A stretch of 64,000 bases of DNA from Corynebacterium mycetoides (GTDB lineage Bacteria > Actinomycetota > Actinomycetes > Mycobacteriales > Mycobacteriaceae), in contig NZ_LT629700.1 of assembly GCF_900103625.1 (NCBI RefSeq), forward strand, positions 806,001 through 870,000, in the 5' to 3' direction. The notes beneath the pieces are model-generated. The model was given only the letters and a program-made list of their open reading frames with translations, was not told the DNA's origin and ran no database searches. A program made the translations under genes and the position numbers. This document shows positions 9,375 through 18,532 of this stretch, piece after piece; position 1 is the first letter of the stretch; each line of letters opens with the position of its first letter.

Positions 9375-10436
9375 ATGACGACGAAACCCGGTGCAAGCTC
9401 CTCCCCCTCCTCCGATGAGTATGACTCGCTTGAGTGGTCGGACGACGTCCTCGGCGACGGTTTTGAGTCCGTAACTCTCACACTCGCCCCCGACGGCGAC
9501 GACAGCGGCAAAAGGGCCGACAGCGGAACCAACCGCGCCGTCCTGGTGCGCGCCCTGCCGGACGCGCCCACGGGCAAGCCGGCCCTGCTGTGGGTCCACG
9601 GCATGTCCGACTACTTCTTCCAGGCGCACGTGGCGCGCCACTACGTAAGCAAGGGCTACCCGTTTTACGCCCTCGACCTGCGCAGGTGCGGCCGCGCCCA
9701 CCGTTCCGGCGAGCCGTACCACTACACCACGGACCTCTCCCACTACTTCCCGGAGCTCTCGCGCAGCCTCGACATCATCAGCTCCCGCCACGGCACGCTC
9801 ATCCCCCTCGCCCACTCCACCGGGGGGCTCATCGTGCCGCTGTGGGCCGACGACTTGCGGAGCAAGGCGCCCGAGGCGCACAGCAAAATCAGTGGAATCA
9901 TCCTGAACAGCCCGTGGCTTGACATGCAGTTCCCGCGCCCGGCGGTCGCCGTCACGCGCCCCGTCGTCGGTTTCCTGGGCAAGCGCTTCCCCCGGCTGCC
10001 CATCCCCGTGGGCGGGCTGAGCGCCTACGGCGAGTCCATTTCGTCCACCGAACACGGCGAGTGGGACTTCAACACGGAGTGGAAGCCCGTCGAGGGCCAC
10101 GGCAAGTACGTCGGCTGGCTGCGCGCGGTGTTCGAGGGCCAGAAGCCGGTGCACGCCGGCGAGGTGGACACCGGCGTGCCCATGCTGACACTCGTGTCCT
10201 CGCACTCCTACCTGTCCAAGCCCTACTCGCCCGCCGCGGATACCGCGGACACCGTCCTCGACGTTGACCAGATCCGCCGCTGGGCCCCGACCTTGAGCAG
10301 CGATTCCGAGGTCGAGGTCATCGACGGCGCGCGTCACGACGTCTTCCTGTCCGAGCGCCACGCCCGCGAGGCCGCGTTCGCCGCCGTGGACGCCTGGCTC
10401 GAGGAGCAGACAGAGGGGCAGGTCGAGCGGCACTGA
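9375..10436 (+). CDS. Alpha/beta hydrolase (serine aminopeptidase S33-like)
   Basis: 353 residues, no signal peptide. LLWVHGMSDYFF (about 71-82) gives the oxyanion region and AHSTGG (Ser148) the nucleophile elbow. DGARHDVFLSE near residue 320 supplies the catalytic His. This layout is that of monoacylglycerol-lipase/lysophospholipase-like enzymes; the substrate is unknown. It lies between mqo and mtr, a position occupied by a hydrolase in C. glutamicum as well. The start is 7 bases after TAGTAT, so probably leaderless; mtr follows 64 bases downstream. Confidence 0.85.
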   Translation: MTTKPGASSSPSSDEYDSLEWSDDVLGDGFESVTLTLAPDGDDSGKRADSGTNRAVLVRALPDAPTGKPALLWVHGMSDYFFQAHVARHYVSKGYPFYALDLRRCGRAHRSGEPYHYTTDLSHYFPELSRSLDIISSRHGTLIPLAHSTGGLIVPLWADDLRSKAPEAHSKISGIILNSPWLDMQFPRPAVAVTRPVVGFLGKRFPRLPIPVGGLSAYGESISSTEHGEWDFNTEWKPVEGHGKYVGWLRAVFEGQKPVHAGEVDTGVPMLTLVSSHSYLSKPYSPAADTADTVLDVDQIRRWAPTLSSDSEVEVIDGARHDVFLSERHAREAAFAAVDAWLEEQTEGQVERH

Positions 10437-10447
10437 CGCCGCGGCTG

Positions 10448-10490
10448 AGTTGGGGCTAACGTGGGCGTCGTTAAGCAAAAATTCCCAACT
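10448..10490 (+). promoter_or_regulatory. Leader region of mtr with inverted repeat
   Basis: AGTTGGG (10448-10454) can pair with CCCAACT (10484-10490), just before the TTGGAGGA ribosome site of mtr. Pairing would put the ribosome site beside a stem with a 29-base loop. A TAACGT box near 10457 may be the -10, in which case the left arm would not be transcribed. Function uncertain. Confidence 0.3.
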
Positions 10491-10500
10491 TGGAGGATTC

Positions 10501-11889
10501 ATGACCGTCGACGCCCACTACGACCTGATCATCGTTGGAGCCGGTTCAGGCAATTCGATACCCACCCCGGAGCTCGACGACTGGTCGATCGCCATCGTCG
10601 AGGAAGGGAAGTTCGGCGGGACCTGCATGAACGTGGGGTGCATCCCGACGAAGATGTTCGTGGTCGCCGCGAACTCCGCTTTCGATGCCGCCCATGCACA
10701 GCGACTCGGCGTGGATACGCAGTTCAACGGTGCCGACTGGCCGGCCATCACCCAGCGCATCTTTGACGACCGCATTGACGTGATCGCCACCGGCGGGGAG
10801 GAATACCGGCGCGGCGAGGGCAGCCCGAACGTGGATGTCTACGACCGCCACGCCACGTTCGTCGGCCCGACGACATTGAAGACCGGCCAGGGCGACGCGG
10901 AGAAGACGATCACGGGCGACACCATCGTCATCGCGGCGGGCGCTCGCCCGTTCCTCCCCGACTGGACCGCCGACGTGCCTGTGCACACCAGCGACGACAT
11001 CATGCGCCTTCAGCGCCAGCCGGAGAGCCTCACCATCGTCGGCGGCGGGTTCATCGCCATGGAGTTCGCCCACATCTTCAACTCGCTGAGCACGAAGGTC
11101 CGGCTGGTCAGCCGCTCCCCGTTCCTGCGCTCGCTCGACGCCGACATCACCAGCGCCTTCAACGACATCGCGGACGCCACCTACGAGGTGCACAAGGGCC
11201 GCACGGTGACCTCGGCGCACGGCGATGAGGACTCCGTCACGCTCACGCTTGACGACGGCTCCACCGTGACGTCGGAAAAAGTTCTCGTCGCCACGGGGCG
11301 CATCCCGAACGGCGACCGCCTGAACCTCGAGGCGGCGGGCATCGAGATGGACGGCGCCCGGGTGAAGGTCGACGAGTTCGGCCGCACCACGGCTGACGGG
11401 GTGTGGGCGCTGGGCGACGTATCGTCGCCCTTCCAGCTCAAGCACGTGGCCAACGCCGAGACCCGCGCCGTGCGCCACAACATCCTCCACCCCGACGCGA
11501 TGGTCCCGATGCCCCACAAGCATGTTCCGTTCGCGGTGTTCACGCACCCGCAGATTGCCACGGTGGGGATGACGGAAGCGCAGGCCGTCGAGGCCGGGTA
11601 CGACGTCACCACGAAGATCCAAAACTACGGCGACGTGGCGTACGGCTGGGGGCTCGAGGACACGACCGGCATTGTCAAGCTCGTCGCCGACAAGGCCAGC
11701 GGCAAGCTGCTCGGGGCGCACTACATGGGCCCGCAGGCGCCGACGCTGATCCAGCAGATGATCACCTTCCTCGCCTACGACATCGATCTGCGCACCGCGG
11801 CGCGAGGGCAGTACTGGATCCACCCGGCGCTTCCCGAAGTGACCGAGAACGCGATCCTGGGGCTGGACTTGAAGTTTCCGGAGGTGTAG
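10501..11889 (+). CDS. mtr: Mycothione reductase
   Basis: 462 residues. NADPH-dependent flavoprotein disulfide reductase that returns oxidised mycothiol to its thiol form, the actinobacterial counterpart of glutathione reductase. FAD motif IIVGAGSGNS (10-19), redox-active cysteines in GGTCMNVGCIPTKM (Cys42, Cys47), the NAD(P) motif TIVGGGFIAMEFAHIF, and the C-terminal HPALPEVTEN interface with the catalytic His. A longer frame is open upstream, but the ATG at 10501 has a strong ribosome site (TTGGAGGA) 5 bases before it and fits the family start. A weak C-run/G-run hairpin follows the stop. Confidence 0.95.
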   Translation: MTVDAHYDLIIVGAGSGNSIPTPELDDWSIAIVEEGKFGGTCMNVGCIPTKMFVVAANSAFDAAHAQRLGVDTQFNGADWPAITQRIFDDRIDVIATGGEEYRRGEGSPNVDVYDRHATFVGPTTLKTGQGDAEKTITGDTIVIAAGARPFLPDWTADVPVHTSDDIMRLQRQPESLTIVGGGFIAMEFAHIFNSLSTKVRLVSRSPFLRSLDADITSAFNDIADATYEVHKGRTVTSAHGDEDSVTLTLDDGSTVTSEKVLVATGRIPNGDRLNLEAAGIEMDGARVKVDEFGRTTADGVWALGDVSSPFQLKHVANAETRAVRHNILHPDAMVPMPHKHVPFAVFTHPQIATVGMTEAQAVEAGYDVTTKIQNYGDVAYGWGLEDTTGIVKLVADKASGKLLGAHYMGPQAPTLIQQMITFLAYDIDLRTAARGQYWIHPALPEVTENAILGLDLKFPEV

Positions 11890-12196
11890 CCCCCCCCCTT
11901 TCCGGGGGCGACATATAAACGCTTTGAATTGCGTTCGCGCGCAGCGTTTTCCCACGTGAGACGGCCGGCGTGTAACGAAGCGCGGGCCCTCGGCAATAGC
12001 CAAATTTATGGGCTAGCGTAGCTTCTTTGCATTTTATTGCCAGGTTCTTGTGCAAAAACCGAAAGGTTCCGTTATCGTTCCTTAGCGACACCGGGAAATC
12101 GCCGGAAACGGCACGACATCGGTCTACACCCCCAGGGGAGTTTCCCGAAGCCCGCCCGGACGTCTCGCAACCAATCAAAGAGAAGGATTTCGTCTC
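11890..12196 (+). promoter_or_regulatory. 307-bp intergenic region upstream of the secreted protein pair
   Basis: No gene is visible here. After the mtr stop there is a weak C5/G5 hairpin (11894-11908), then AAACGCT (from 11918) facing AGCGTTT (to 11949) around a GC-rich centre. The AT-richer stretch 12000-12080 contains the likely promoter of the downstream pair and a long 5' leader. GAGAAGGA before the ATG at 12197 is the ribosome site. The exact -10/-35 pair is not clear to me. Confidence 0.4.
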
Positions 12197-12658
12197 ATGC
12201 GTAATTTCCGTAAGGCAGCCCTCGCCGGCGCCACCGCCGTCGCCCTCGCATTGGGCTCCGCTTCCGTCGCCACCGCCGCCGAGGATCCGCAGCCGGACAC
12301 CGGTTCCTCCAACGAGCAGCAGGGCTCCGGCGACGACAAGGACGCCGGCTCCTCCGAGAACGAGGACGCCGGCTCCTCCGAGGGCGAGGACGCCGGCTCC
12401 CCCGAGGGCGAGGCCGCCACCGAGCCGTCCCTGTCCTCCAAGATTGGCAAGCGCCTGGGTGCCTTCGACGACGAGGGCAAACCGAACGGCCTCGACGGTC
12501 GCGACCTCTTCGGCTCCTCCAAGGAGAACTGGGACAACATCGCGCCTTGGGCGAAGCTGCTCTACGTGACCACCATCTTCACCAGCGTCTCCGCGATCGT
12601 CGGCCTCATTGTCGGCCCGGCCTACAACTTCTTCGTCCACGGCCCCTTCGCCGCGTAA
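12197..12658 (+). CDS. Secreted membrane-anchored protein, paralogue 1
   Basis: 153 residues, function unknown. A Sec signal peptide (MRNFRKAALAGATAVALALG, cleavage likely after ATAA at 28) is followed by an acidic Ser/Gly/Glu/Asp-rich segment (about 30-75) with three near-identical 8-residue repeats of DAGSSEGE type, encoded by three 24-bp DNA repeats. Then comes a short conserved part (GRDLFGSSKENWDNIAPWAK) and one membrane helix near the C-terminus (about 123-147). It shares the signal peptide start and the C-terminal D-N-x-x-x-W-A/R plus helix layout with the next gene, so they are a tandem duplication. The predicted topology puts the low-complexity part outside the membrane. A strong ribosome site (GAGAAGGA) lies upstream. 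Confidence 0.85.
   Translation: MRNFRKAALAGATAVALALGSASVATAAEDPQPDTGSSNEQQGSGDDKDAGSSENEDAGSSEGEDAGSPEGEAATEPSLSSKIGKRLGAFDDEGKPNGLDGRDLFGSSKENWDNIAPWAKLLYVTTIFTSVSAIVGLIVGPAYNFFVHGPFAA
12341..12412 (+). repeat. Three tandem 24-bp repeats in the secreted protein gene
   Basis: Units 12341-12364, 12365-12388 and 12389-12412 each begin GACGCCGGCTCC and differ at one to three bases. They encode an acidic Asp-Ala-Gly-Ser-rich linker, and a change in copy number would keep the frame. Confidence 0.85.
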
Positions 12659-12709
12659 CCAGCGGAAATCCGCACCACCAACCCCATCTTTTCGAAAGAA
12701 GGCACATCA

Positions 12710-13153
12710 ATGCGTAACTTCCGCACCGCAGCTGTCGCTACCGCCACCGCCCTGACCGTCGCCCTCGGCGGCGTCGCCACCGCCACCGCCGCTGAGACCT
12801 CCCCCGACGCGAAGGAGCCCGCCACCCAGATCGGCGAGCCGGGCCAGGCCAAGGAGGGCGAGAACTCCGCCATCTTCGCTGGTGAGAAGGAGGGTGACAA
12901 GGACTTCGGCGAGGTCGTCTCCGACGGCGTCCGGGGCCTGCTCAACGGCCAGGGCTCCTCTCAGTTCTTCAACGACACCGACAAGCTCTTCTTCGGCGTC
13001 GACGCCTTGGGCAAGGAGACCAACTCCGACAACATGCCGCAGTGGGCCCGCTACTGGATCGACGGCACCGTCATCGCCGCCATCGGCTCGCTCGCCGGCT
13101 TGGTCATCGCCGGCTTCAACTGGGCTTCCTACAACGGCTGGATTAACCTCTAA
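12710..13153 (+). CDS. Secreted membrane-anchored protein, paralogue 2
   Basis: 147 residues, function unknown. Signal peptide MRNFRTAAVATATALTVALG with cleavage likely after ATAA (28), a short polar region, then DTDKLFFGVDALGKETNSDN followed by MPQWARYW, and a C-terminal membrane helix (about 118-140). The N-terminus and the aromatic motif before the helix match the gene just upstream. AAAGAAGG is the ribosome site, 8 bases before the ATG. The pair is 51 bases apart, so one mRNA is likely, ended by the strong hairpin at 13191. Codon use is highly biased, which suggests high expression. Confidence 0.85.
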   Translation: MRNFRTAAVATATALTVALGGVATATAAETSPDAKEPATQIGEPGQAKEGENSAIFAGEKEGDKDFGEVVSDGVRGLLNGQGSSQFFNDTDKLFFGVDALGKETNSDNMPQWARYWIDGTVIAAIGSLAGLVIAGFNWASYNGWINL

Positions 13154-13190
13154 AAGTCCGCGCGCAGGCTCCCTGAGCTGACAAGCGATT

Positions 13191-13223
13191 AACGGCCCTC
13201 CCGCATCGAGCGGGAGGGCCGTT
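13191..13223. terminator. Bidirectional terminator, secreted pair and map
   Basis: AACGGCCCTCCCGC (13191-13204) and GCGGGAGGGCCGTT (13210-13223) form a perfect 14-bp stem with loop ATCGA, followed by T bases on the plus strand. It lies between converging genes and can stop both. Confidence 0.9.
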
Positions 13224-13247
13224 TCGCGTGCCCGGGGTGGCGGCAGG

Positions 13248-14150
13248 TTAGGCGTCGCCAAGCATGAGCATGCCGGAAGCGACTGCGGCGTCGGGGACCG
13301 TGAGGATCTCGTTGCCCGTCTCCGTGATGACGATGGTGTGCTCGAACTGGGCGGTGTACTCGCCGTCGAGGTTCTGCACCGTCCAGTCGTCGTCCCAGAT
13401 GCGGTACGGCAGGGCGCCCAGGTTGATCATGGGCTCGATGGTCAGGGTCATGCCCGGCTCGAGGACGTCGCGGTAGGCGTCGGAGTCGTAGTGCAGCACC
13501 ACCAGGCCGTTGTGGAAGGTGGGGCCGACGCCGTGGCCGGTGAAGTCAGTGACCACGTTGTAGCCGAAGCGCCTGGCGTAGGACTCGATGACGCGGCCGA
13601 TGACGTTGATCTCGCGACCCGGCTTCGCCGCCTTGATGCCCCGCATCATCGCCTGGTAGGTGCGCTCCACGAGCTCGCGGTGGCGCTGCTCGACCTCCCC
13701 GGCGAGGAAGGTGGCGTTGGTGTCACCGTGCACCCCGTTCTTGTAGGCGGTGACGTCGATGTTCACGATGTCACCCTCCTCGATCACCGTCGTGTCCGGA
13801 ATGCCGTGGCAGACGATCTCGTTGAGCGAGACGCAGCACGACTTCGGGTAATCACGGTAGCCCAGCGTAGAGGGGTAGGCGCCGTGGTCGAGCATGTACT
13901 CGTGCGCGACGCGGTCCACCTCGTCCGTGGTCACGCCGGGCTTGACGGCCGCGCCCGCAACAGCAAGGGCGTTCGCCGCGATCTTGGACGCCTCGCGCAT
14001 CCTCTCGATCGTCTCCGGGGTCTGGACGAAGGGCTCGCCGATGTTTTCCTGCACGTCCTCCTTCCACGCGTACTCCGGGCGCTCGATGTCCTCCGGGACG
14101 GTGCGGACGGGGGTGGGCTTTCCGGGCGTTAGCAATCCTCTTCTACTCAT
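13248..14150 (-). CDS. map: Methionine aminopeptidase, type I
   Basis: 300 residues. Removes the N-terminal Met from new proteins using two metal ions. The ligands are seen in [16 protein letters not shown] (two Asp), [12 protein letters not shown] (His), [10 protein letters not shown] (Glu) and QFEHTIVI (Glu). The N-terminal extension with [20 protein letters not shown] matches the MapB form of mycobacteria. An ATG at 14159 is also in frame, but a TAGCAT -10 box (14163-14158) sits exactly 7 bases before the ATG at 14150 and [10 protein letters not shown] aligns with the mycobacterial start. No Shine-Dalgarno sequence is seen, so the mRNA is probably leaderless. Confidence 0.93.
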   Translation of the reverse strand: MSRRGLLTPGKPTPVRTVPEDIERPEYAWKEDVQENIGEPFVQTPETIERMREASKIAANALAVAGAAVKPGVTTDEVDRVAHEYMLDHGAYPSTLGYRDYPKSCCVSLNEIVCHGIPDTTVIEEGDIVNIDVTAYKNGVHGDTNATFLAGEVEQRHRELVERTYQAMMRGIKAAKPGREINVIGRVIESYARRFGYNVVTDFTGHGVGPTFHNGLVVLHYDSDAYRDVLEPGMTLTIEPMINLGALPYRIWDDDWTVQNLDGEYTAQFEHTIVITETGNEILTVPDAAVASGMLMLGDA

Positions 14151-14157
14151 AGAGGAC

Positions 14158-14163
14158 ATGCTA
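14158..14163 (-). promoter_or_regulatory. -10 element of map
   Basis: TAGCAT on the minus strand, 7 bases before the ATG at 14150. This decides between the two in-frame starts. Confidence 0.55.
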
Positions 14164-14183
14164 GCCCCGTCGCCGCGGCCCCC

Positions 14184-16010
14184 TCACTCCCCTCCCGGGT
14201 TGCGCGCCTGGTCGAGGTTGACGAACATCCTGTCCGTCACCGCCACGGCGGCCTCCGAGCCCCCGCCGAGGACGATGAGGGTGGCGAAGGCGATGTCGTC
14301 GTCGGCGCGGTAGCCGGTGAACCAGGCGTGCGATCCCCCGTTGATCTCCGCCTCGCCCGTCTTGCCGCGGATGTCTCCCCCGGCGCTCATCCCGGCCGCG
14401 GTGCCGCCGGGCGCCGTAACCGCAGCCATCAGCTGCTGCAGCTGCCCGATGACCTCGGGCGGCGGCGCCGCGGCGGGCTCCGTCATCTCGGTCTTCTGCC
14501 CCTCGATGAGGAAGGGCACCGGCATCGAGCCGTGGGCCGCGGTGGCGGAGACCAGCGCCATGCCGAAGGGGCTCGCCAGGTCGTGGCCCTGGCCGTAGCC
14601 GGCCTCGGTGCGGTCGAGCGGCTCCTCCCCGACGGGGATCGAGCCTGTCACGGTATCCAGGCCGGGGATTGTCAGGTCGATGCCCAGCCCGAACTGCTTG
14701 CCGACGTCCCTCAGCTGCCCCGGCTCCAGCTGCGTCGAGATGTCCGCGAAGGTCGTGTTGCACGAGCGCGCGAACGCGGTCTCGAGCGGGACGCTGCCGA
14801 GGGCGAAGCCGGCGTAGTTGGTCACCACTCGCCCGTACAGGTTCATCGTCCCCGGGCACGGCACGATGCTGCCCGGGTTGAGCCCGCGCAGCTGCAGACC
14901 GGCGGCGCTGGTGATGATCTTGAACGTCGAACCCGGCGGGTACTGGCCCATCGTGGCGATGTTGCCCTGCTTGTCCGCAGCGGGCGTCTGCGCCACGGCG
15001 AGGATCCCGCCTGTCGACGGCCTGATGGCCACCAGCATCGCCTCCTGCCCGGCGATCGGCTCCAAGGCCTTCTCCGCCGCCAGCTGCACCGCGTGGTCCA
15101 GGCTGATGTGGATCGCCGGGGAGGGCTCCGCCTGCTCGCCAGTGAGCTCCTCGAGCGCGTTGCCGTTGGCGTTGACCACGCTGACGTTCCAGCCGGCGGT
15201 GCCCTCCAGGTCGTCGCGGACCAGCTCGCCAACGCGTGCCATGATGTCCGGGGCGAAGCCGGGATCAGCGTTGACCATCGCGGCTTCCTCGTTCAGGCGC
15301 ACCTCGGGGGCGTCGCCAAGCGCCTCCTGGAATGCGCCCTGCGCGGCCGCGGGGATGAGGGCCACCGAGTAGCTTCCCGACGCCCCCTCGAGCGCCCTCG
15401 CCACCTCCTCCGCGTCCCGGACCGGCACCGACTCGTCGGCGGCGTGCGCCCGGGCCAGCGCCGCGGCGACGCGCGAGGCGGTGTCACGGGCGTTGCGGAC
15501 CTGGGTGGTGTCCACGAGCACCCGGTAGGCCACCCCCGGCTTGAGCAACTCGACCCCGTCGGAGGAGACCACGCTGGCCTTGTCCGCGGGCTCGCTGCGC
15601 AGCTCCAGGTGCTGGCCGGCGCCCAGGCGCGGGTTCATCACGGCGGGCTGCCAGCGCACGGTCCACTCCCCGTTTGTCTGGGTCAGTGTCGCGGTGGCCT
15701 CGTAGGAGAAACTGCGGTCCCGCGGGAGCTGCCAGGAGACGGTGTAGGTGGCGGTGGCGAGGTTGTCCTGCTGGCTGACGTCTGCCAGCTCCAGCGTCGC
15801 AGCCTCCGCCTGCAGGCCGTCCCAGGTAGCGCGGATGGACGAGGTGGCGCCGGCGGGGTCGTCGACAAGCGAGGCGAGCGTGTCGTAATCCTGCGTCTCG
15901 ACGGCCTCCAGGAACGCGGCCGCGGCGGGTTCGGCGTCATTCGGGCGCGGAGTGCAGGCGGCGAGACCGCCGGCGCACAGGAGAGCCACGAGGAGGACGA
16001 CGCGTTTCAT
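14184..16010 (-). CDS. Penicillin-binding lipoprotein, class B transpeptidase
   Basis: 608 residues. The signal peptide ends in a lipobox (GGLAAC, Cys19). An NTF2-like MecA_N-type domain (about 28-135) is followed by a dimerisation region and a DD-transpeptidase domain with the active-site motifs STFK (Ser361, Lys364), SCN (416-418) and KTGEAE (Lys550). It should cross-link peptidoglycan outside the membrane and bind beta-lactams; the MecA_N type often has low affinity. The frame is open further upstream, but the ATG at 16010 starts the signal peptide and lies 6 bases after TATTTT, so a leaderless mRNA is possible. It follows ispG by 61 bases. Confidence 0.92.
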   Translation of the reverse strand: MKRVVLLVALLCAGGLAACTPRPNDAEPAAAAFLEAVETQDYDTLASLVDDPAGATSSIRATWDGLQAEAATLELADVSQQDNLATATYTVSWQLPRDRSFSYEATATLTQTNGEWTVRWQPAVMNPRLGAGQHLELRSEPADKASVVSSDGVELLKPGVAYRVLVDTTQVRNARDTASRVAAALARAHAADESVPVRDAEEVARALEGASGSYSVALIPAAAQGAFQEALGDAPEVRLNEEAAMVNADPGFAPDIMARVGELVRDDLEGTAGWNVSVVNANGNALEELTGEQAEPSPAIHISLDHAVQLAAEKALEPIAGQEAMLVAIRPSTGGILAVAQTPAADKQGNIATMGQYPPGSTFKIITSAAGLQLRGLNPGSIVPCPGTMNLYGRVVTNYAGFALGSVPLETAFARSCNTTFADISTQLEPGQLRDVGKQFGLGIDLTIPGLDTVTGSIPVGEEPLDRTEAGYGQGHDLASPFGMALVSATAAHGSMPVPFLIEGQKTEMTEPAAAPPPEVIGQLQQLMAAVTAPGGTAAGMSAGGDIRGKTGEAEINGGSHAWFTGYRADDDIAFATLIVLGGGSEAAVAVTDRMFVNLDQARNPGGE

Positions 16011-16016
16011 GCACAG

Positions 16017-16022
16017 AAAATA
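16017..16022 (-). promoter_or_regulatory. -10 element of the penicillin-binding protein gene
   Basis: TATTTT on the minus strand, 6 bases before the ATG. No Shine-Dalgarno sequence is visible. Confidence 0.4.
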
Positions 16023-16071
16023 GCAGCGCCGGTAGTCGCCCCGACGCTGCCACTCTATTGGCTGGTCGAGT

Positions 16072-17235
16072 CTAGTGTGTGATCTTGACCTCTGCCTTGG
16101 CGCCGGCGATCTCCTCGAGGCCCTCCTCCTCGGCGATGCGCATGGCGTGGCTGATGAGCGTCTCCACAATCTTCGACTCCGGGACCGTCTCCACTACCTC
16201 GCCCTTGACGAAGATCTGGCCCTTGCCGTTGCCGGAGGCGACACCGAGGTCGGCGTCGCGCGCCTCGCCCGGACCGTTGACCACGCAGCCCATCACCGCG
16301 ACACGCAGCGGGAACTCCATGCCTTCCAGGCCGGCGGTGACCTCCTCGGCCAAGGTGTAGACGTCCACCTGCGCGCGCCCGCACGACGGGCAGGACACGA
16401 TCTCGAGTTTGCGGGGACGCAGGTTCATGGACTGCAGGATCTGGTCACCCACCTTGATCTCCTCCACCGGATCCGCCGACAGCGAGACGCGGATGGTGTC
16501 GCCGATGCCCTGCGAGAGCAGCGCGCCGAACGCGACGGAGGACTTGATCGTGCCCATCATCAGCGGGCCCGCCTCGGTCACCCCGAGGTGCAGCGGGTAG
16601 TCCGTCACCTCAGCGAGCTGGCGGTACGCCTCGACCATGACCACCGGGTCGGAGTGCTTCACGGAAATCGCGATGTCGCCGTAGCCGTACTCCTCAAACA
16701 GCCCGGCTTCGTACACGGCGGACTCCACCAGGGCCTCCGGGGTGGCCTTGCCGTACTTCTCCATCAGGCGCTTGTCCAGGGAGCCGCCGTTGACGCCGAT
16801 GCGGATCGGAATGCCCGCGTCGCCCGCGGCCTTGGCCACCTCTTTGACCCGGCCGTCAAACTCCTTGATGTTGCCCGGGTTCACGCGCACCGCGGCGCAG
16901 CCGGCGTCGATGGCGGCGAAGATGTACTTCGGCTGGAAGTGGATGTCCGCGATGACGGGGATGGGCGACTTCGCGGCGATCGCCGGCAACGCCTCTGCGT
17001 CGACCGTCTTCGGGCAGGCGACGCGCACGATGTCGCAGCCGGTGGTGGCTAGCTGGGCGATCTGCTGCAGCGTGGCGTTGATGTCGTGCGTCTTGGTTGT
17101 GGTCATCGACTGCACGGAAATCGGGTAATCGGATCCCACGCCAACGTTGCCCACCATCAGCTGGCGGGTCTTGCGCCGCGGCGCAAGCGTGGGAGGCGGA
17201 CCTTCAGGGATACCTAAACCGATAGGGACACTCAT
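16072..17235 (-). CDS. ispG: 4-hydroxy-3-methylbut-2-en-1-yl diphosphate synthase
   Basis: 387 residues. Iron-sulfur enzyme of the MEP isoprenoid pathway (MEcPP to HMBPP). Seen are [19 protein letters not shown], the [12 protein letters not shown] barrel strand, and the [4Fe-4S] ligands in SCPSCGR and the later [10 protein letters not shown]. The ATG at 17235 ([13 protein letters not shown]) fits the corynebacterial start and lies 8 bases after TAGAGT, so a leaderless mRNA is likely. The frame also stays open upstream through a four-unit 12-bp repeat, but that part is low-complexity (VDAGVDK) and not conserved in the family. dxr, another MEP gene, is two genes upstream. Confidence 0.95.
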   Translation of the reverse strand: MSVPIGLGIPEGPPPTLAPRRKTRQLMVGNVGVGSDYPISVQSMTTTKTHDINATLQQIAQLATTGCDIVRVACPKTVDAEALPAIAAKSPIPVIADIHFQPKYIFAAIDAGCAAVRVNPGNIKEFDGRVKEVAKAAGDAGIPIRIGVNGGSLDKRLMEKYGKATPEALVESAVYEAGLFEEYGYGDIAISVKHSDPVVMVEAYRQLAEVTDYPLHLGVTEAGPLMMGTIKSSVAFGALLSQGIGDTIRVSLSADPVEEIKVGDQILQSMNLRPRKLEIVSCPSCGRAQVDVYTLAEEVTAGLEGMEFPLRVAVMGCVVNGPGEARDADLGVASGNGKGQIFVKGEVVETVPESKIVETLISHAMRIAEEEGLEEIAGAKAEVKITH

Positions 17236-17243
17236 GCTCGCTA

Positions 17244-17249
17244 ACTCTA
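17244..17249 (-). promoter_or_regulatory. -10 element of ispG
   Basis: TAGAGT on the minus strand, 8 bases before the ATG at 17235. The 12-bp repeat array begins about one -35 spacing upstream. Confidence 0.5.
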
Positions 17250-17266
17250 GCACCGCCGGCCACCCC

Positions 17267-17314
17267 GCATCGACCCCCTTATCGACCCCCGCATCGACCA
17301 ACTTATCGACCCCC
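17267..17314. repeat. Four tandem 12-bp units upstream of ispG
   Basis: GCATCGACCCCC, TTATCGACCCCC, GCATCGACCAAC and TTATCGACCCCC follow each other without gaps. On the transcribed strand they read GGGGGTCGATAA or GTTGGTCGATGC. They reach to the expected -35 position of ispG, so an operator array is possible. The GTCGATAAG core is also the core of the dispersed 12-bp word. Confidence 0.8.
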
Positions 17315-17323
17315 GCGGGCCTG

Positions 17324-18532
17324 CTAACCGAATAGCCGCACCGGGTTCACCACATCCGCCACCATGACAAACACACCGACGGTCAGAAGCAGGGCGGCCA
17401 TCGCGTAGGTCACGGGAAGGAGCTTGCTGTAGTCGGCCGGCCCGCCCGGCCCCAGGCCGCGCATCCGACGCAGCGCGTCGCGGATCCTCTCCCAGATGAT
17501 CACCGCGATGTGCCCGCCGTCGAGCGGCGGGAGCGGCACGAGGTTAAACAGCGCCAGGAACACGTTCAGCGACGCAAGCATCATCCAGAAGGTCTCCCAC
17601 ATGCTGCGCTGCGCCAGCTCACCCCCGGCGCGGGAGGCGCCGATGACGCTGACCGGGCCGGTGACGTCGCGCTCGGCGCCGAAGATGGAGGCGACGACGC
17701 CGGGGATCTTCGACGGGAAGGCCACCAACCCCTCCGCGGTGGCGCGCATCATCTGGCCCGTGAACGCCAGCGACGCCGGCACCGCCTCCACCGGGCCGAA
17801 GGAGGCCAACGCGTTGTCCGCAGGCGCGCTCGTCATGCCTATCGCGCCTGCCGAAAACTCCGCGCCGGTCGCGGGGTTGATGCGCACCACCGCGTCGAGC
17901 TGGACCGGGATCGCCAGCACCTCGCCGTCGCGGCGGACTTCGAGGGTGACGGTTTCGCCCGGGCGCTGCAACACGTAGTCGCGCAGCTCGTAGAACGTGT
18001 CCACGCGCTGTCCGTCGACGGCCACGAGCTCGTCTCCCGGCCTCACACCGGCCGCGGCCGCCGGCCCGGAACCCGAGCACTCCGCCACGGTTTCCGCGTC
18101 GAGCTGGTCGGACGTGCACACGAGCTCGCCCACCCGCGGCGTGCGGTCGGCGTACGGGTTCGGGATGGTCGCGAACACCGCCACGAAGTAGGTGATCACC
18201 ACCGCGATGAGGATGTTCACGGCCACGCCGCCCGACATCACGGCCACGCGCTGCCACCACGGCTTTGTGTACATGGCCAGCGGCCGCTCCTCCGCGGTGA
18301 GCGGGTCGGCCGCCGTCATGCCGGCGATGTCGCAGAACCCGCCGAACGGCAGCGCCGCCAGCCCGTACTCGGTGTGCCCGCGCCTAACGGACCACAGCGT
18401 GGGCCCGAAGCCGACGAAGTACCGGCGCACGCGCATCCCGAACGCCCGCGCCGTGAGCATGTGGCCCGCCTCGTGCAGCGCGATCGACGCCCCGATGCCG
18501 AGCGCGAACACGATGATGCCGACGACACCCAC
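17324..18532 (-). CDS. rseP: Site-2 zinc metalloprotease, RseP/Rip1 family
   Basis: 402 residues. Intramembrane protease that cuts membrane-bound anti-sigma factors and other substrates. The HEAGH zinc motif is at 20-24, a PDZ domain lies at about 115-210 ([16 protein letters not shown]), and the third ligand is in [11 protein letters not shown] near 337. At least four membrane helices are visible. It starts with GTG overlapping the TAG stop of dxr by one base, so the two are translationally linked. The order dxr-rseP-ispG is the mycobacterial/corynebacterial one. Confidence 0.95.
   Translation of the reverse strand: MGVVGIIVFALGIGASIALHEAGHMLTARAFGMRVRRYFVGFGPTLWSVRRGHTEYGLAALPFGGFCDIAGMTAADPLTAEERPLAMYTKPWWQRVAVMSGGVAVNILIAVVITYFVAVFATIPNPYADRTPRVGELVCTSDQLDAETVAECSGSGPAAAAGVRPGDELVAVDGQRVDTFYELRDYVLQRPGETVTLEVRRDGEVLAIPVQLDAVVRINPATGAEFSAGAIGMTSAPADNALASFGPVEAVPASLAFTGQMMRATAEGLVAFPSKIPGVVASIFGAERDVTGPVSVIGASRAGGELAQRSMWETFWMMLASLNVFLALFNLVPLPPLDGGHIAVIIWERIRDALRRMRGLGPGGPADYSKLLPVTYAMAALLLTVGVFVMVADVVNPVRLFG

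Noticed and set aside
11894..11908. C-run/G-run after mtr as a terminator.
   Set aside because: The stem is only five pairs and no T-run follows; listed only as part of the intergenic region.
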